Assembly (NCBI GenBank): GCA_029959085.1
Contig: JARWIR010000003.1
Coordinates: 38,446,484 to 38,510,483, forward strand
DNA length: 64,000 nucleotides
DNA from: Nemophila menziesii
Taxonomy: Eukaryota; Streptophyta; Magnoliopsida; Boraginales; Hydrophyllaceae
Direction: 5' to 3'
Below are positions 33,368 through 46,029 of the stretch, piece after piece; the stretch's first letter is position 1, and every line of letters starts with the position of its first letter. The translations under genes and the position numbers were made by a program. The notes beneath the pieces were generated by a model that ran no database searches, was not told the DNA's origin, and saw only the letters and a program-made list of their open reading frames with translations.

Positions 33368-35011
33368 TGAATGAATTGCAATACCTCTTATATCAAATAT
33401 ACGCAGCGGAAGAATAATATTGCAATCCTATAACCAATCTAGTTGTGATATAAGAATATAAAACGAATGGTTCGATTGCGTACGTTTTTGGATTTATATG
33501 AGAATCAAAAGACTAATGTAGGTTCGAAAATCTTGAAACATCCACACTTTGCACACCGAGCCGTCAATCTTTCTTTCAGAAACTTTCTTGACTTGGAGAC
33601 CTTTAGCCTTCTATGGCTGTTTTGTTTTTTATTTCATGAGAGGAAGTGAAAATGTATATCCGTATAATGAAAACCATTATACTTATAATAACTTTAGGAA
33701 AAAAGAATAGTTAGAAAATGAAAAGTCATCAGATATAAATAAAATTGATTATCCTAAAAATCTGGATCACTACCTACTTGTGAAGTGGACTTGGACCTTT
33801 TACATTATACATATGACATGGACTAGCCTAGCAGTTAGTGATACATTTCCTACTATGGAGGTACATGGTTCGATCCACAAACCCGTCAGTTTTCTTCTTT
33901 TTTCTCTTTTGTCTCAGTTTGGTCTTATGTTAGAATATTAATTAGTGCTAGCAGATTAATATACTAATATTCCAAGTATATAATTAATTAATATTTATTA
34001 TCCGATAACGAAAACTAATTAACAATGCGTGCGACTACGTGGGTTCATCGTTAAACTGGTAGTAGTTAACTTAATTAACTCATAATCGAGGTTGGCGTCT
34101 AACAACACTCCCCAACAACCGAATAACATGAAGTAACTTTTTACAAAGAACCCGGTAAAGGATCATACACGTATTCCCTCTATCTTTACAGTTCCTGATC
34201 ATCCTGGGATATGGTACAACTGTCAAATCCCATTTAGAAAATCAACTACGTTACACGTCGATTATCAACGACTGACGAATGACCTAAGAAACTCTTTTCT
34301 TCATTCATTCTATCACCTTGGCCAAGGATTTGATACAATCGGTATAATATTATGACATCGTAGAGCTCAAACTCTTTACCTAGAGTTGGTAGCTTTCATC
34401 TTGACTCGTCCTTAGGAGCATATATACTTAGCTATGTCCAATATCCTTTCGACTAGCATTATGACACACTAGTAGTCCAGTATCAAAACACAACAAGCAC
34501 ATACACAACTATAGTGATGATCTCAGGTCAAAGGATTACAAGCATAAAGTTCCTTATAGAGACTAACCCACTTGACAATTCAAGGTAATTAACCATTAAG
34601 AATCTCTAGTTTTAGTCTGTTCGATATTCGCATCTCTATGTGCATTATCTATGCACCTAACTAGGTAAACGAGAACTACCGATATTTATCCAATAAATAC
34701 TCGTTAGCTACATATTAATCTAACCGGGTCATCGAGGTCCTAACTTGGTGATCCTACGATTAAGAACAAGTTTAGATGAAGTCCTATGAGCTAGATTCTC
34801 ATTTTCATAAAACCTTATGATATCTAGTTAGTAACTTAATCAAGGGTCTGCCTTTATGTTATATAGATGAATACCATAATCATAAGAGCTTGCCATAGAT
34901 TCAAGGAAACAATTCCTTTAATCAATACAGTAGGGATGACTATTATCGTGTACATTACAAACTTATGATCAATTCATTACAAGACGATTGGGGTTAGGCA
35001 TAATTCTAACA
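33368..35011 (-). mobile_element. Solo LTR, Ty1/copia-like, with 5-bp duplication
   Basis: Read on the minus strand the 1644-bp LTR starts TGTTAGAATTATGCC (at 35011) and ends GGTATTGCAATTCATTCA (at 33368). The perfect pentamer TATTA flanks it at 33363-33367 and 35012-35016. Its 3' part contains CTTCCGCTGCGTATATTT, which I associate with the U5 end of plant copia LTRs. No internal region is attached, so it is a solo LTR. It splits a decayed LINE. A SINE-like stretch lies inside it near 33825. Confidence 0.75.
33823..33920 (+). mobile_element. tRNA-derived SINE-like insertion
   Basis: The + strand has TAGCCTAGCAGTTAGTG (A-box-like) near 33825 and GGTTCGATCC (B box) near 33868, spaced about 40 bases as in tRNA promoters. 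A pyrimidine-rich tail of TTTTCTTC runs follows. The body does not fold as a normal tRNA. Target duplications were not identified. It sits inside the solo LTR at 33368-35011. Confidence 0.45.
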
Positions 35012-35016
35012 TATTA

Positions 35017-35560
35017 TACTCCACATTTATACATATGATTTCGAGCAATATAGTGGTTGGCAACAATGACTAGAAGTACGCCAAATCCCACGACCCATCA
35101 GTGTGTGTGTGTAACCCCCCTTATAGTAATGACAACATGAGCTTTATTAGTGGTAACGATCCAACCTAAGTGCTTATCCAAAACGAGACCAACCTACCAT
35201 TCTGCACACACCATCGGAATCCATGTCTATCTACGACAATTCCTTCCACGATATCTTTACTTATCTAAGAATTCATTATCTTCCCTTTATACTTAAACCA
35301 TACGATACCATGTTTGAAATACTTCTGCCTAAACACATGTCTCCGAACACCTTCTCACACTTGGTCCTTTTATATGATATATAAATCGACAAGTACAACT
35401 TATTTGTTATACATGACTACATGACTCAGATTCATATTAAAATGCCCTGATAGCGTGTTGTCTAGTAACATATTGTGGATCGTAAGATACCGAGAACCAT
35501 CCTCGCAAAACAGCCAACTAGGCAAAGTATAAGATCAAATACTCATTTTTTACCAAAAAA
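35017..35560 (-). mobile_element. Decayed LINE, reverse transcriptase C-terminal part
   Basis: The minus strand carries a segment resembling the GFRWxVGNGxxISFWxDxWVG element of the LINE RT C-terminal region, encoded near 35240-35160. This is the upstream neighbour of the RNase H side seen at 31900-33367. The two halves are separated by the solo LTR. It ends about 350 bp before the promoter of the gene at 36022. Confidence 0.4.
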
Positions 35561-35904
35561 AAGTTTAAATACTCCTATTTTACCAAAGAATACATACAGT
35601 CACCAATGCATCACAATCTAATCTCCACGTGTTTTCCTTATTTACAAAGTGTTAAAACATGTGTTATATAAACTGTATATACATTCCGAACAAAAAAGAA
35701 AAAAGTGTATATACATTAATACATGAATGGTCTCCCAAAAGGAAATGAAAAAGGAAACATATTAATATACGCGAGAGCTGTTGAATCTTAATAAAATAAT
35801 TTGTTACATTGTATTAAGGTCATACTAGGAATTTCAATTAATTATAATTATATTAGATTGATATGATACCTCTATATTCTCCAGCTCTCACCCTCCCCAC
35901 GTAA

Positions 35905-35913
35905 CTATATAAT
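35905..35913 (+). promoter_or_regulatory. Candidate TATA box for the five-exon gene
   Basis: CTATATAAT lies about 110 bp ahead of the start codon at 36022, which would place transcription initiation near 35940 and give an 80-base leader. The placement is inferred from spacing only. Confidence 0.4.
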
Positions 35914-36021
35914 CATAATTAGTTATGTTGCAGGTTCAAAGTTGGCACTTAGAAGAAGGAACTTGATCTCTAATCCATTCCAAACAACAAAGCACTACCC
36001 AAACTCTCTTCATTTCCCCCA

Positions 36022-37468
36022 ATGGCTGAAGGTATTGGTGTTGAAGAAGGCATGCTATGGCTTCCCAAACATGTGTTCGATGAGCCATGTGACCAAGAAA
36101 AGGTACATCAAACATCGTTATATATACTTACTAGCTAGTGTAATATAAAACCTTAATTTCTTTATCATATAAATGAAAGATTTGACAATTAATTAATACA
36201 TACATATTATATGTTTCTTGACTTTGCAGGGGACGGGGATGCTGAAACCTCAAATTGACCAATGCCATGGCCGTGTTTTCAAGACACCAACTGCAGAAAA
36301 AGTTTATCCAAAACAAATGGTACTCAGATCACTTCTCTTCATGATTTTTATTACAATATTAAAAGCAAAATCTATTATTCTTTTTCTACTGTATTTTTTA
36401 TTTTTTTCCTTTTGGAAAAGAAATATTATTTGAGAATCCTATAATTTAATTTTTCAAAATATCAATGATCATTGAAGTGACTCTGAAAGTGTGTTTTGAT
36501 ATGGAGTGATTGATGAAAGTAATGATGGTTAATCAGGAGGCAAGCTATATGTTGAGAACACAGAGAACAAGATCTCCAGGCAATTGGGCAGCAGGTGGGC
36601 CTGGAATGCGAGCAGTATTCTTAGATTCTGGCAAAAAATCAACCGGGACAGGTGTTTTTCTTCCTAGAACAGCAGGCTCTGACTTTCGCCCATCATCTAA
36701 GCGAGGTAATATTTATCAACTTATTTAAACTTTATCCCTCTCAAATTTACCATTATTACCCTTTTCCAACTTTTAGGATTTATATCTTCAATAAATATTA
36801 TGAAAGCTATTTTAATAATTAATTACTTGTTCAGTAAATAATTTTTTTTAATATATAAGTGTGAAAAAAGTAAAGTGAACAAATACCGGTTGAATTCGTT
36901 CAATTGCCCGGAACTTTATTTCTTCTTTCAAAATGTACATGGTTTGAAACGAGTCAAATGATAGATAATTGGTCTAGTTTTTTTTAGGCAAAAATAATTG
37001 GTCTACTTGGTTAGACTACTCTTGCTCTCAAAAGTATAAAAAAGAAAAACTCTATTAATCATGACGTTAACTTATAAGCATAGCAGAAATAGCATCACCA
37101 ACATAACGTGAAAATATATTACATAAATTAAAACTTATTAATGGTTTTTACAAATTGTTACATGCAGCAGCTTGTTCACCTGTTCTCCTTCCATCTCGAG
37201 TAGTTCAAGCTCTCAACCTTAACGTTGATGAACTAGGTTTACAAATTAAGCCCCAACGAGGTAATATTTTGACTGTTCAATTTGATCACACTTTATTGAA
37301 CCATTGATCCCTAATAATATCGTGTTTTCTTGTTTTGATGCAGACACTAACAAAAACTTGAAAGGGGGTCAATGTAACAAGGTTAACAATAACAAGGACA
37401 AAGACAAAGATATAACAGATCAGAATTGTTCACCAGAGATTTTTCTTCCTAAGGAATGGACTTATTAG
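36022..37468 (+). CDS. Uncharacterised plant protein, five exons, 185 residues
   Basis: Five coding exons with canonical GT...AG introns join in frame: 36022-36102, 36230-36319, 36537-36705, 37168-37260 and 37344-37468. The product is small, basic and without a signal peptide or membrane segment. Its N-terminus reads MAEGIGVEEGMLWLPKHVFD. A glycine-rich centre with PGMRAVFLDSG and GTGVFLPR follows (residues about 80-105), then CSPVLLPSRVVQALNLNV (about 117-134), an Asn/Lys/Asp-rich spacer, and the C-terminus EIFLPKEWTY. I recall a plant family of unknown function with GTGVFLPR and a terminal LP-EWTY motif but cannot name it safely. Five clean splice junctions and an unbroken frame argue for a functional gene. 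The nearest neighbours are a decayed LINE upstream and a CACTA element 340 bp downstream. Confidence 0.85.
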
Positions 37469-37810
37469 CTCTACTTTATACTATATATGTTGGTAGTTGT
37501 GGGACTTGCTATTTAATTTAATTCATAAAGGCATAAGCACCCTAGCCAGCAGCACTTCAACACCATCCATTTGCAAAATTAAGATCTATAAGTTATAAAA
37601 AAGTGAATATTGTTTCACCAGGATTATTATATGTAACGTGAAAAATAAGAAGATATATGGGATTTAGTCCAGTTTACAATCTTGTGGTAATCTCGTCAAC
37701 ATCTTCTTTAATTTTCTTTGAATGCAACAAACTATACATTTTGATAGTATACCTTAACCTTCCGATATAACAACTTCAATAGATTTTAAAATTTAACTTG
37801 TAAAAGACAC

Positions 37811-38222
37811 CACTGTGGATCTGTCTTCAAGCGACCAGGGTAGTCGTCGCTATTGATAACCTTCTGCGACCGTCAAGTGGTCACCATAAGCAAATATTAA
37901 TAAAAAAAATTAAAGAAAATCTACACCGATCAAAACCCACCTCTAACATGTAGTCGTTAGAGGTATCATATTTTTGCCAACCATTTCTTTGAACCGGTAA
38001 AAGTCCCACTCAATTATCGACCGTGGAAAGTTCTCGCTGTAACCAACCTTCTAGCAGCCACTTGGTAGCTGCTAATGCTTGAGTATTTATACCGATCACC
38101 TAATTGGCCGGTAAAATTCCAAACCAGTTATTTAGTGGATTTAATTTGTCCGCCGATTTTACTTTCGTGCATTTACCAACCACTTGGTTACCTTTTAGCG
38201 ACCATCGACCGATCGCTACAAG
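37811..38222. repeat. CACTA left subterminal repeats
   Basis: Short motifs such as GCGACCA, AGTCGTCGCTA, GCGACCGTCAAGTGGTC and ACCGATCGCTACA recur in both orientations over 400 bp. They mirror the set at 47718-48118. In characterised CACTA elements such motifs are bound by a TnpA-like protein. Confidence 0.6.
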
Positions 38223-38223
38223 G

Positions 38224-38410
38224 TTTAAAAATTATAAATCCCAACATCCGGTTCCTAATATATTTCAATAACTCCTTCTTCAAATTCACACCCCCCCACA
38301 GAGATCTGATCGCTGGAAGATTTAAACATTATAAAACCCAACATCCGGTTCCTAATTGATTTCATTACTCCTTCAAATTCTACATCCCCCACAAAGATCT
38401 TATCCTCTGA
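38224..38410. repeat. Two-copy tandem repeat, 97-bp unit
   Basis: Copies start at 38224 and 38321 and share CCCAACATCCGGTTCCTAAT, an ACTCCTTCAAATTC-like block, an A/T-rich head and a CAMAGATCT tail. They differ by scattered substitutions and small indels. Confidence 0.75.
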
Positions 38411-38545
38411 CAAAGCATCCTCAACTCCTTGTCCTCATTGCTCTCCTTCGTCCTCAGCCCTTTGCCGTCATTCATCTCTTCCGATGAACCCCCTACCTTC
38501 GTTGTTCTCCTTTGACGAATCCCCCATGGCCGCTACTTCTTCATC

Positions 38546-38670
<125 letters not shown>

Positions 38671-38699
38671 CTTGATTGCAAAATTTAGGTTTAATTAGG

Positions 38700-39736
38700 G
38701 TTCAATTGGAAATTTTAAAGTAAGTATGGACCATAGGTGCAAATTTAGTTAGTTGAAGTGGTTTTAGTGTATGTAGTGGAGTGGATATATTGTGAATTAA
38801 AGTGGGTTTAGGGAGCTTAATTGTTAATTTCTCAAAATATAGGTATCCGAAGTGTTATTTTCAAATAAAATTGGGACTGCGGTATATATAGGGCCTAAAT
38901 TGCTATTTTTGAATAATTTAGGGGCCTAACGTGTTATATTTATTTATATATAGGGCATGTAATGTTATGTTTGAGTAATGTAGGGACCTGAAGCATTAAT
39001 TTTGTATCTATATAGGGCATGCATTGATATTTTTGAGTAAATGGGGGGCCTAAAGTTTTATTTTTGTGTAATATTTGTGTGGAAGTGTTTAGTATGTATA
39101 ATATAGGGGGTTAAAGCTGATTTTTGTTACTATTAGAGGGTAAAAAGATAATTTTCAAAAAGGATAGGGGGGTTGAAGGTAATTTGTAAAAAGAATAGGG
39201 GTTAAATGGGTATTTCATAAAATTGAGGGGGGGGGGGGGGGGGGGGGGGTTAAAGCTAATTTTTGAAAAAGATGGGGGTTAAAGGTTTATTTCAAAAATT
39301 AGGGGTAGAAACTTAATTTTTAAAAAGGTTGGGGGGAGATTATATGCTTATTTCAAAAGTTAGGGGTAAAAAGGCTAATTTCAAAAAGGATGTGGGTTAA
39401 ATGCTTATTTCCAAAGTTGAGGTTAAAAAGACAATTTTCACAAGTTTAGGGGTAAAGGTCAATATTTCGATATTAATAAGGATCAAAGATGATTTTTTAA
39501 AGTCTTAGGGGGATTACTGTCTTAGTTGGGTGGGTTAAAGCATTAGTTTGGGGAGTGAAATGATAATTTTGCAAAATATATGGTATATAATGTTTATTAA
39601 TAAATATATGTCAGTATAGTACAGGGGCTATAATTTAATTATTTGGAAATGTAGGGGATATAAAGCAATTTTTTGCAAATATATGTGCTATAACACCCAT
39701 TTTTGAGATGCAGGGGCTATAATGCAAGTTTTTGTT
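38700..39736 (+). repeat. Degenerate G-run repeat, unit about 40 bp, with poly(G)
   Basis: The + strand shows a loose pattern of GGGG(G/C)TTAAAG followed by an A/T stretch of the ATTTTTGAAAAA kind, repeating about every 35-45 bp over 1 kb. The G run reaches 23 consecutive G at 39227-39249. The same texture resumes after the LINE at 45566-45680, so the LINE landed in it. It lies inside the CACTA-like element. Confidence 0.6.
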
Positions 39737-39851
39737 AATTTTATTGTATTTAATGTTTGTTTTTTTTAGTCGAAAATAACCATACATAAATATAAATCCA
39801 AAATATTACACTTAGCCAATACCAGATCGAAGTCCAAGTCTAACAACTTAG

Positions 39852-42800
39852 CTATTGGGAAGGAGGATTAGAACTCCAAATGCCAAACAAATTCCCTATA
39901 AGAGCTTGTTTGGCAACCCAATCCGCTATCCTATTTCTAGACCTCTTTACAAAAGAGATTTTAAGTTCAAGTGCCTCTTTACAAAAATTAATGTTCTTAA
40001 CTAAGTTTCTAGTAATACACCCAACTTTACACTTGTTAGACATTTGACTAATTACATTCAAATTATCAGACTCAATTAAGACCTTTCCAGTTGGGTATGT
40101 AGAAGCTATAGAACAAGCTGCAAGAATACTCCTTCCTTCCGCATCCTCAATTGACCAAGTGTTAATCTTCTTTGAAAATCCTTAATTAACGTACCTGTAT
40201 AATCACGCACAACACAAGCAATAGCTGTAATATTAGTGCCTTGCTTCATAGAAGCATCACAGTTAATTTTAAAGAAATTCTGGAGGAATCCATTTAACTT
40301 CATTTTCCTTCTCTATTTCTAGATTAGAATTAGCGTCATAATTATTCATATTATTGCTTATTTGAAATCGAGCCTCAGGATCATAGGCATTTGCCTTAAT
40401 ATACTCATCATAGGCTGATAATGCTCTTTTCAATATAATATAAGGGTCAGGCTTAACACCTTTGAAAATAAACTCATTCATGTCCTTCCAAAGAAACCAC
40501 AGAAGGTTGAAAACCATTTCCCCCATATCTGGAATTATATCTCTTCTATCAATTGAACATTCTCTCACAAAAGATAACCATTTATTGAAATTAAAGCATG
40601 GTTCACGTGTAGAGATAAAGTTCAAAGGGCTAGCTAACCACAGTGCTCTAGCCCAAGAACATTCAAAAAAAAATGTTCAAGATTTTCATTATGAATTCCA
40701 CAAATATCACATAAAGGTGAAGAGATAGCTTTTTTCATAAATCTGTTACAATTAGTTGCTAAAGCATTTTCTGTACATTTCCAAAGAAAGTTTTTTATTT
40801 TTGGCATAACATTCAGTTGCCAAATGAATCTCCAATCTAAGGTTTGAAGACAAAAAGAGCTACTACCTTTATTCTTATCTTTTTCTGATTTTTTTTTTAA
40901 TTGAGCCTTCCAAATGTTATTATAGGCTTCCTTCACTGAGACATCACCAAATTTTGAATAAATCCAACAAGGTACATCAACACATACACAAGAAGAAATG
41001 TCTATTCTAACAATGGTTGCTACAATTTCAGTAGTAAATAACTCATTCAGTTTATTAAAGTTCCATGTTCTAGAATCTTGATTAATAAGTTCAGAAACTA
41101 GTTCATCATCACTTGAATCTGGTTTATTTATAATCACTTGGAATCCATCTATCATTCCAAATGTTTATAAGCTTACCATCTCCTAAACTCCAAAAAATGT
41201 CATTCTTAAAACAGTTTTTACCTTCTATCAAACTTTTAAACCCCCAAGAACAGTTTGAAGGCAAAGCAGCATTAAGAAAATCTGTCTCAAGGAAATATTT
41301 CCCTTTTAACACCTTGTAAACTAGAGCTTTTTCATTATTAAGAAACTTCCATGCATCAGAGGCTAAAAGAGCTAAGTTTTGGGTATGGAAATCCCTAAAA
41401 CCTAGCCCTCCATCATCTTTTGAAGTCATTAGAGTCTCCCACTTTACCCAATGACTTCTCGCTTCACCTTGATTGTTCCAATAGAAATTGGATACAAGAG
41501 AAGTAATTTTTGAAGTGAGAGTCTTAGGGATTAAGAACACAGACATTATAAAGTTAGGGATAGCACCTATAATAGCCTTAATGAGCACTTCTTTCCCACT
41601 CTTAGAAAGCATTTTTGTTTCCCAACTCTCCATCCTGCTCATAATAACCTCAATTAACCATTCAAAAGTTTTAACTTTAGACAGGCCCCAAGATGAGGGA
41701 ATACCTAAGTATTTTCCCAAGTCTTGAAGCTTATTCATTCGCAACAAAGTTAAACTCTTATTGCAAATATCATTTGGTGTGTTTTTACTAAAGAGAACCC
41801 CACTTTTATTCAATTTTATCTTTTGGCCTGAGGCAAAACAGTACTAATTGAGAGATGTAATAAAAGTTTCAAGATTATATTCATCAACCTCCAAAAAGAA
41901 TAGGTTGTCATCTGCAAAGAGCAAATGGGTAATCATAGGAGATTTTTTAGCCAATTTTATACCTCTCAGAAGACCAATATCAACATAATAATCTAACAGT
42001 GAAGTCAAAGCTTGTGTTACTAAACAGTAAAGATAGGGGGGATAAAGGATCCCCTTGTCTAAGTCCTTTCTTAGGTGAGTCTATATCATATACAGAACCA
42101 TTAATTTTAACTTTGTAAGTCACTAAAGAAACACATATTCTAATCCAATTCACCCAAGTATCATGAAAACCCATTTGAGTGAGCAAATCAAGAAGAAAAT
42201 CCCACTCCACGTTTTCATATGCCTTACTCATATCTGCTTTAATAGCAAGTGAGAAATCTTTTGTTTTTTTATTCGTTTTCAAATAATGACTTCCTGAGCT
42301 ATAATTATATTTTCAAATATAGACCTCCCAGGAATAAATGCAGATTGCGTTTCAGAAATCAAAGATCCAATCCACTTTTGTAATCTATTAGATAGGATTT
42401 TAGATATTATTTTATATAGAAAATTAGCACAACTAATAGGTCTATATGAAGTAATAAAATCTGGATTCTTACTCTTAGGAATAAGCGCAATTATCGTATC
42501 ATTTATGCCTTCCAAGGAGACATTATTATTCATAAAATCCTTAATCAAAGAAAGAAGATCATATTTGATTGTTTCTCAGAATTTCTTTTAGAAAAACCCA
42601 CCATAGCCATCAGGTCCTGGGGATTTGTCACTCCCCAGGGACCACACAGCCTCTTTAACCTCTTCAATTGAGATTTCTTTAATGAGAGAAGAGTTAATTT
42701 CATCATTGCCAACTTTTTTAACTTTCATCAGTATAGGCTCATAGTGTCTTTGGCCTACTGACTTAAAATCCTCATTATAATATCTCTTAATTTCAGAAAT

Positions 42801-43975
42801 AATCTCCTCTTTATTATGTACCCATTCACCATTTTCTTTTTTAAATGAAGAAATGCGATTAACATTTCTCTTCATCTTAGTGATAGCATGATAATATTTT
42901 GTGTTCTTTTCTCCAAGTTTAAGCCAATTATTTCTTGACCTTAATGCCCAATACATCTCCTCTTTTTTCAAGTAAACTTCAAGGTTATTGCTAATTTGTT
43001 CCATTTTATCTCTATTCACTTCCGAGAATGGTAAATTAAAAAGCTTTTCCAATTGGGTTAGAGAAGAATTAATGAGATGCTTATTATTGAGCACTCTTCT
43101 TCTTGCCCATTTAGAAATAAATGTATTCATATATAAAAGTTTACCTCTAAACTTTTTAACCCCTGATTCAGAATCAAACAAGTTAAATATCCATTTTTCA
43201 TAGATAATTTTACAAAATGATTCACCCATTATCCAACTCTTCTCAATCAAATTTCTGTTATTGCATTTTTCAACTGATATACCATGTTTCAGTATAATAG
43301 GAGAATGGTCAAATCCCACAGGGGGAAGGACAGATCACCAAGAATTAGGAAACAAATCCATCCACACTTTATTAACCAAAATTCTATCCAACTTTTGCTT
43401 AATGAGCTGGTTGCCATTTCTCTTGTTAGACCAAGAAAAATTACAGCCTTTGCTAATGAGCTCAATAAGATTATTATTATTTATAGCATTATTAAAGAGA
43501 TCCATATTATGTTTGTGTATATTATTGATCTCACCCCCATCTTTTCAGAAGAGTATCTAATAAGATTAAAATCACCCAAAATACATCTACAAACATTAGT
43601 TCAAGGGAGATTTTCAATTCTTTCCACAAACTTAGCTTTATCAACCTCTACTGGAGGTCCATAAACACACACAATTTCACAAATTCCTATATCTTTTGAA
43701 TCATAGGAACAGTGAATAATATTTTTATCTAAACTGAAAAGTTTAAAATTCTCTGGTTGTTTCACAAAGATTACAATCCCTCCTGATAAACCTTCAGGGT
43801 CAATATGAGTAACAAGATTCATATTTAACTTTGCACTTAGCTTAAACACAAAATCAAATTTATTTTTTGTTTCAGAAAGAAAGATTACCTCAAAATGATG
43901 AGCCTTGACTAATTCCACTAGGCTCAGCTCTGTCAAGGGAGTTCCTACCCCTCGACAGTTCCACGCAAGAATCAT
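39852..43975 (-). pseudogene. LINE ORF2: endonuclease, RT, zf-RVT, RNase H
   Basis: The ORF starts at the ATG at 43975 with ILAWNCRGVGTPLTE, the endonuclease motif (to 43601, then frameshifted). The linker and pre-RT region are at 43319-42588, including the KSPGPDGYGG motif. RT fingers and palm lie at 42548-41980 (RLQKWIGSLISETQSAFIPG, then GLRQGDPLSPLSLL). The FADD catalytic box is encoded at 41906-41917. RT C-terminal and zf-RVT follow at 41813-40634 (CDICGIHNENLEHFF), then RNase H at 40303-39852 (KINCDASMKQG and RSRNRIADWVAKQA). The frame changes about six times. The protein would nick DNA and copy LINE RNA. Confidence 0.85.
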
Positions 43976-43989
43976 GATTTATTTTGGGG

Positions 43990-45261
43990 TTAAAGGTCAA
44001 CCCCGCAAACCATAGCATTTGAACTTCCTTCTTCATCTTTACTTATATGAACTGCTGAATGAATGGCCTCTACCATCTCATCATCATCCCTTGAAGCAGG
44101 GGTGTTGAGAGTTGCAGGGCCCTGAGTAATCTCTTCATCATCTAAAGGTAATCCAAGATCTTCCCTTACCTTTTGAGTTCTATATTTCTGCCTTTCTATA
44201 GATCCAAAGACAGTAGAAGTGTTCGAATTAGTAGATTTGGAGGAATCTATGATGACTTTATTATAATCTTTTTCTGGACTTTTAAGTGAACCACAAAGAT
44301 TATTATATTCTTCCCCATCAAGTGGTCTTATAGTAGAATTAAAAGCTACCCCTTTAGTTGTTGTAGGGCCCAAGTTAACATCAGGTAATAAAAGTAGGGA
44401 CTGGACCACATTCTGATTTCCTGATACTTCATTTAATTCAGTGAGAATGCTCGGATTTTTAGTTTGCTGAGACTTATTTTTATTCCTCAAAGGCTAACTA
44501 TCCTTTCTTTTAGTGGGACCATTCTCTGCCTTGAAGACAAAGTTGTTTAATTTATTATCCATCTCTGAAAATCGAATCCAGTTACCCAACTTGTTTAATA
44601 ATTTCTCTGGATTATCACATTTGCCTTCATCATGTGATATCACCCCACAGATAAAGCAAAAATCAAATAACTTTTCATATTTAAAAGAAATCCAAACTGA
44701 TTGGCCTTTAGCAATATTAAACATAGAACCAGATTGAAGTGGCTTTGAGATAGGACAACTGATACGAGTTCTCACATCTGGGTTATTCTTATAATTCTAT
44801 GGGAGTGGAAGAATAACTTCTGACACAACTCCAAGTTTAGAAGCTATTTTTATCACATTCTTTTCTTTAAGGAACAACGGAGGAATGCCAATTACTCTAA
44901 CCCAGAATGAAGTTTCATTAAGAATTTCTGGATTTCGAACACACTCTTCATATTTCTGGACAAGAACGTGAAACCCAAACATATGATAAGGACAATTTTT
45001 CCAGACAACCTCTAAATCTTTAGGGTTTTCAAAACTAACGACACAAAGGTTGAAACCCCTTTTTCCAACAGAAGTTCTACTAGAAATTCCCCACTGTTGG
45101 ATAATAATCTTCTTAAGATAGTTGATATTAATATACCCAGAGGCTACGATTCTAAGAAAAAGCTTAGGTTCTTCAAACTCTGCGTAAATAGCTTCCCTAT
45201 CAGGAGATAGGGTTAAATCTTCTTCTAATACAACCTTCCCATCAGATATAATACTCGTCAT
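43990..45261 (-). pseudogene. LINE ORF1 with two in-frame TAG codons
   Basis: One continuous frame of about 424 codons runs from the ATG at 45261 to TAA at 43990-43992, broken only by TAG at 44797-44799 and 44494-44496. It encodes a DUF4283-type RNA-binding domain (LFLRIVASGYININYLKK, then NPKDLEVVWKNCPYHMFG and SFWVRVIGIPPLFL). A zinc knuckle CFICGVISHDEGKC (C-x2-C-x4-H-x4-C) lies near 44660-44620, followed by a long polar C-terminal region. The stop lies 14 nt before the ORF2 start. Confidence 0.85.
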
Positions 45262-46029
45262 TAAAGAGTAGAAAAGTAGGTAGACTTGAATCAGAAAATG
45301 AAAGTGAAAGTAAAGTCGATAATAAATGTAATCGAGATTTTAATGTATCTATATCCAAAGAGAGAGATATATATGAGATCTATCTTCATAAACAGCTGCT
45401 CGATTAAGAAATAAGGAAGAAAAGGGTCGGAAAAGGAGCTAGACGGTGGTGGTTGACGGTGAAGATCGGAGGTTGGGAGGGGTTAGGGTTTGTGTCTCGG
45501 GAAGAGGGCCAGAGAGGGTTTTCATTTCTAACCCCCTTGTAATTTCATTGTATTTAATGCTTGTTAATTTTATTATTTGAAAAAGTTATGTATAATTATA
45601 TTATTTGGATTTCTATTGTAATTTTATTATTTATGTAATTTACTGACTGGGACTTGTAATACAGGGACATGTAAGGTTTAATTTTATTTCATTAATTTAT
45701 TGTATATATAAGTCCATAAAAATAATTCAAATTACAAATAAATCCATATAAATAAGTACAATTTCAAATGTCAAATTTTATTATGGCTACAAATAATCAC
45801 TTAAATTTTCTCAATTAACCCTCTAACTTATCAATTGAGTGGTAGATTATTATGGTTGATGTTTTATTCAGACGTCAAAATGGTGACAATGAGGGTAATG
45901 ACCCACCTGGAGGTAAAGGTAAAATGTTGCAAATGTGGATAATGTATCTGGATAATGATTTTAATGTAATCGGTCATGTATAAATATTTTGAATATATTA
46001 TAATTGAATAGAAAAACAGATGATTAAAA

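Larger units (their letters stand above)
39762..45540 (-). mobile_element. Near-full-length LINE with 25-bp target-site duplication
   Basis: The element is about 5.78 kb. Its 3' end is the T run at 39761-39767 and its 5' end abuts 45541. A 25-bp direct repeat flanks it, 39737-39761 and 45541-45565, with two T/C differences and a shared core CATTGTATTTAATG or its TATTG variant. From the 5' end it has a leader with AAACCCTAACCCC, ORF1, a 14-nt gap, then ORF2 with endonuclease, RT, zf-RVT and RNase H. This is the complete domain set of plant L1 elements. Two stops in ORF1 and about six frameshifts in ORF2 make it inactive. Confidence 0.92.

Noticed and set aside
33823..33885. A tRNA gene on the + strand
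   Set aside because: A and B boxes are present but acceptor-stem pairing is not, and the segment has a pyrimidine-rich tail.
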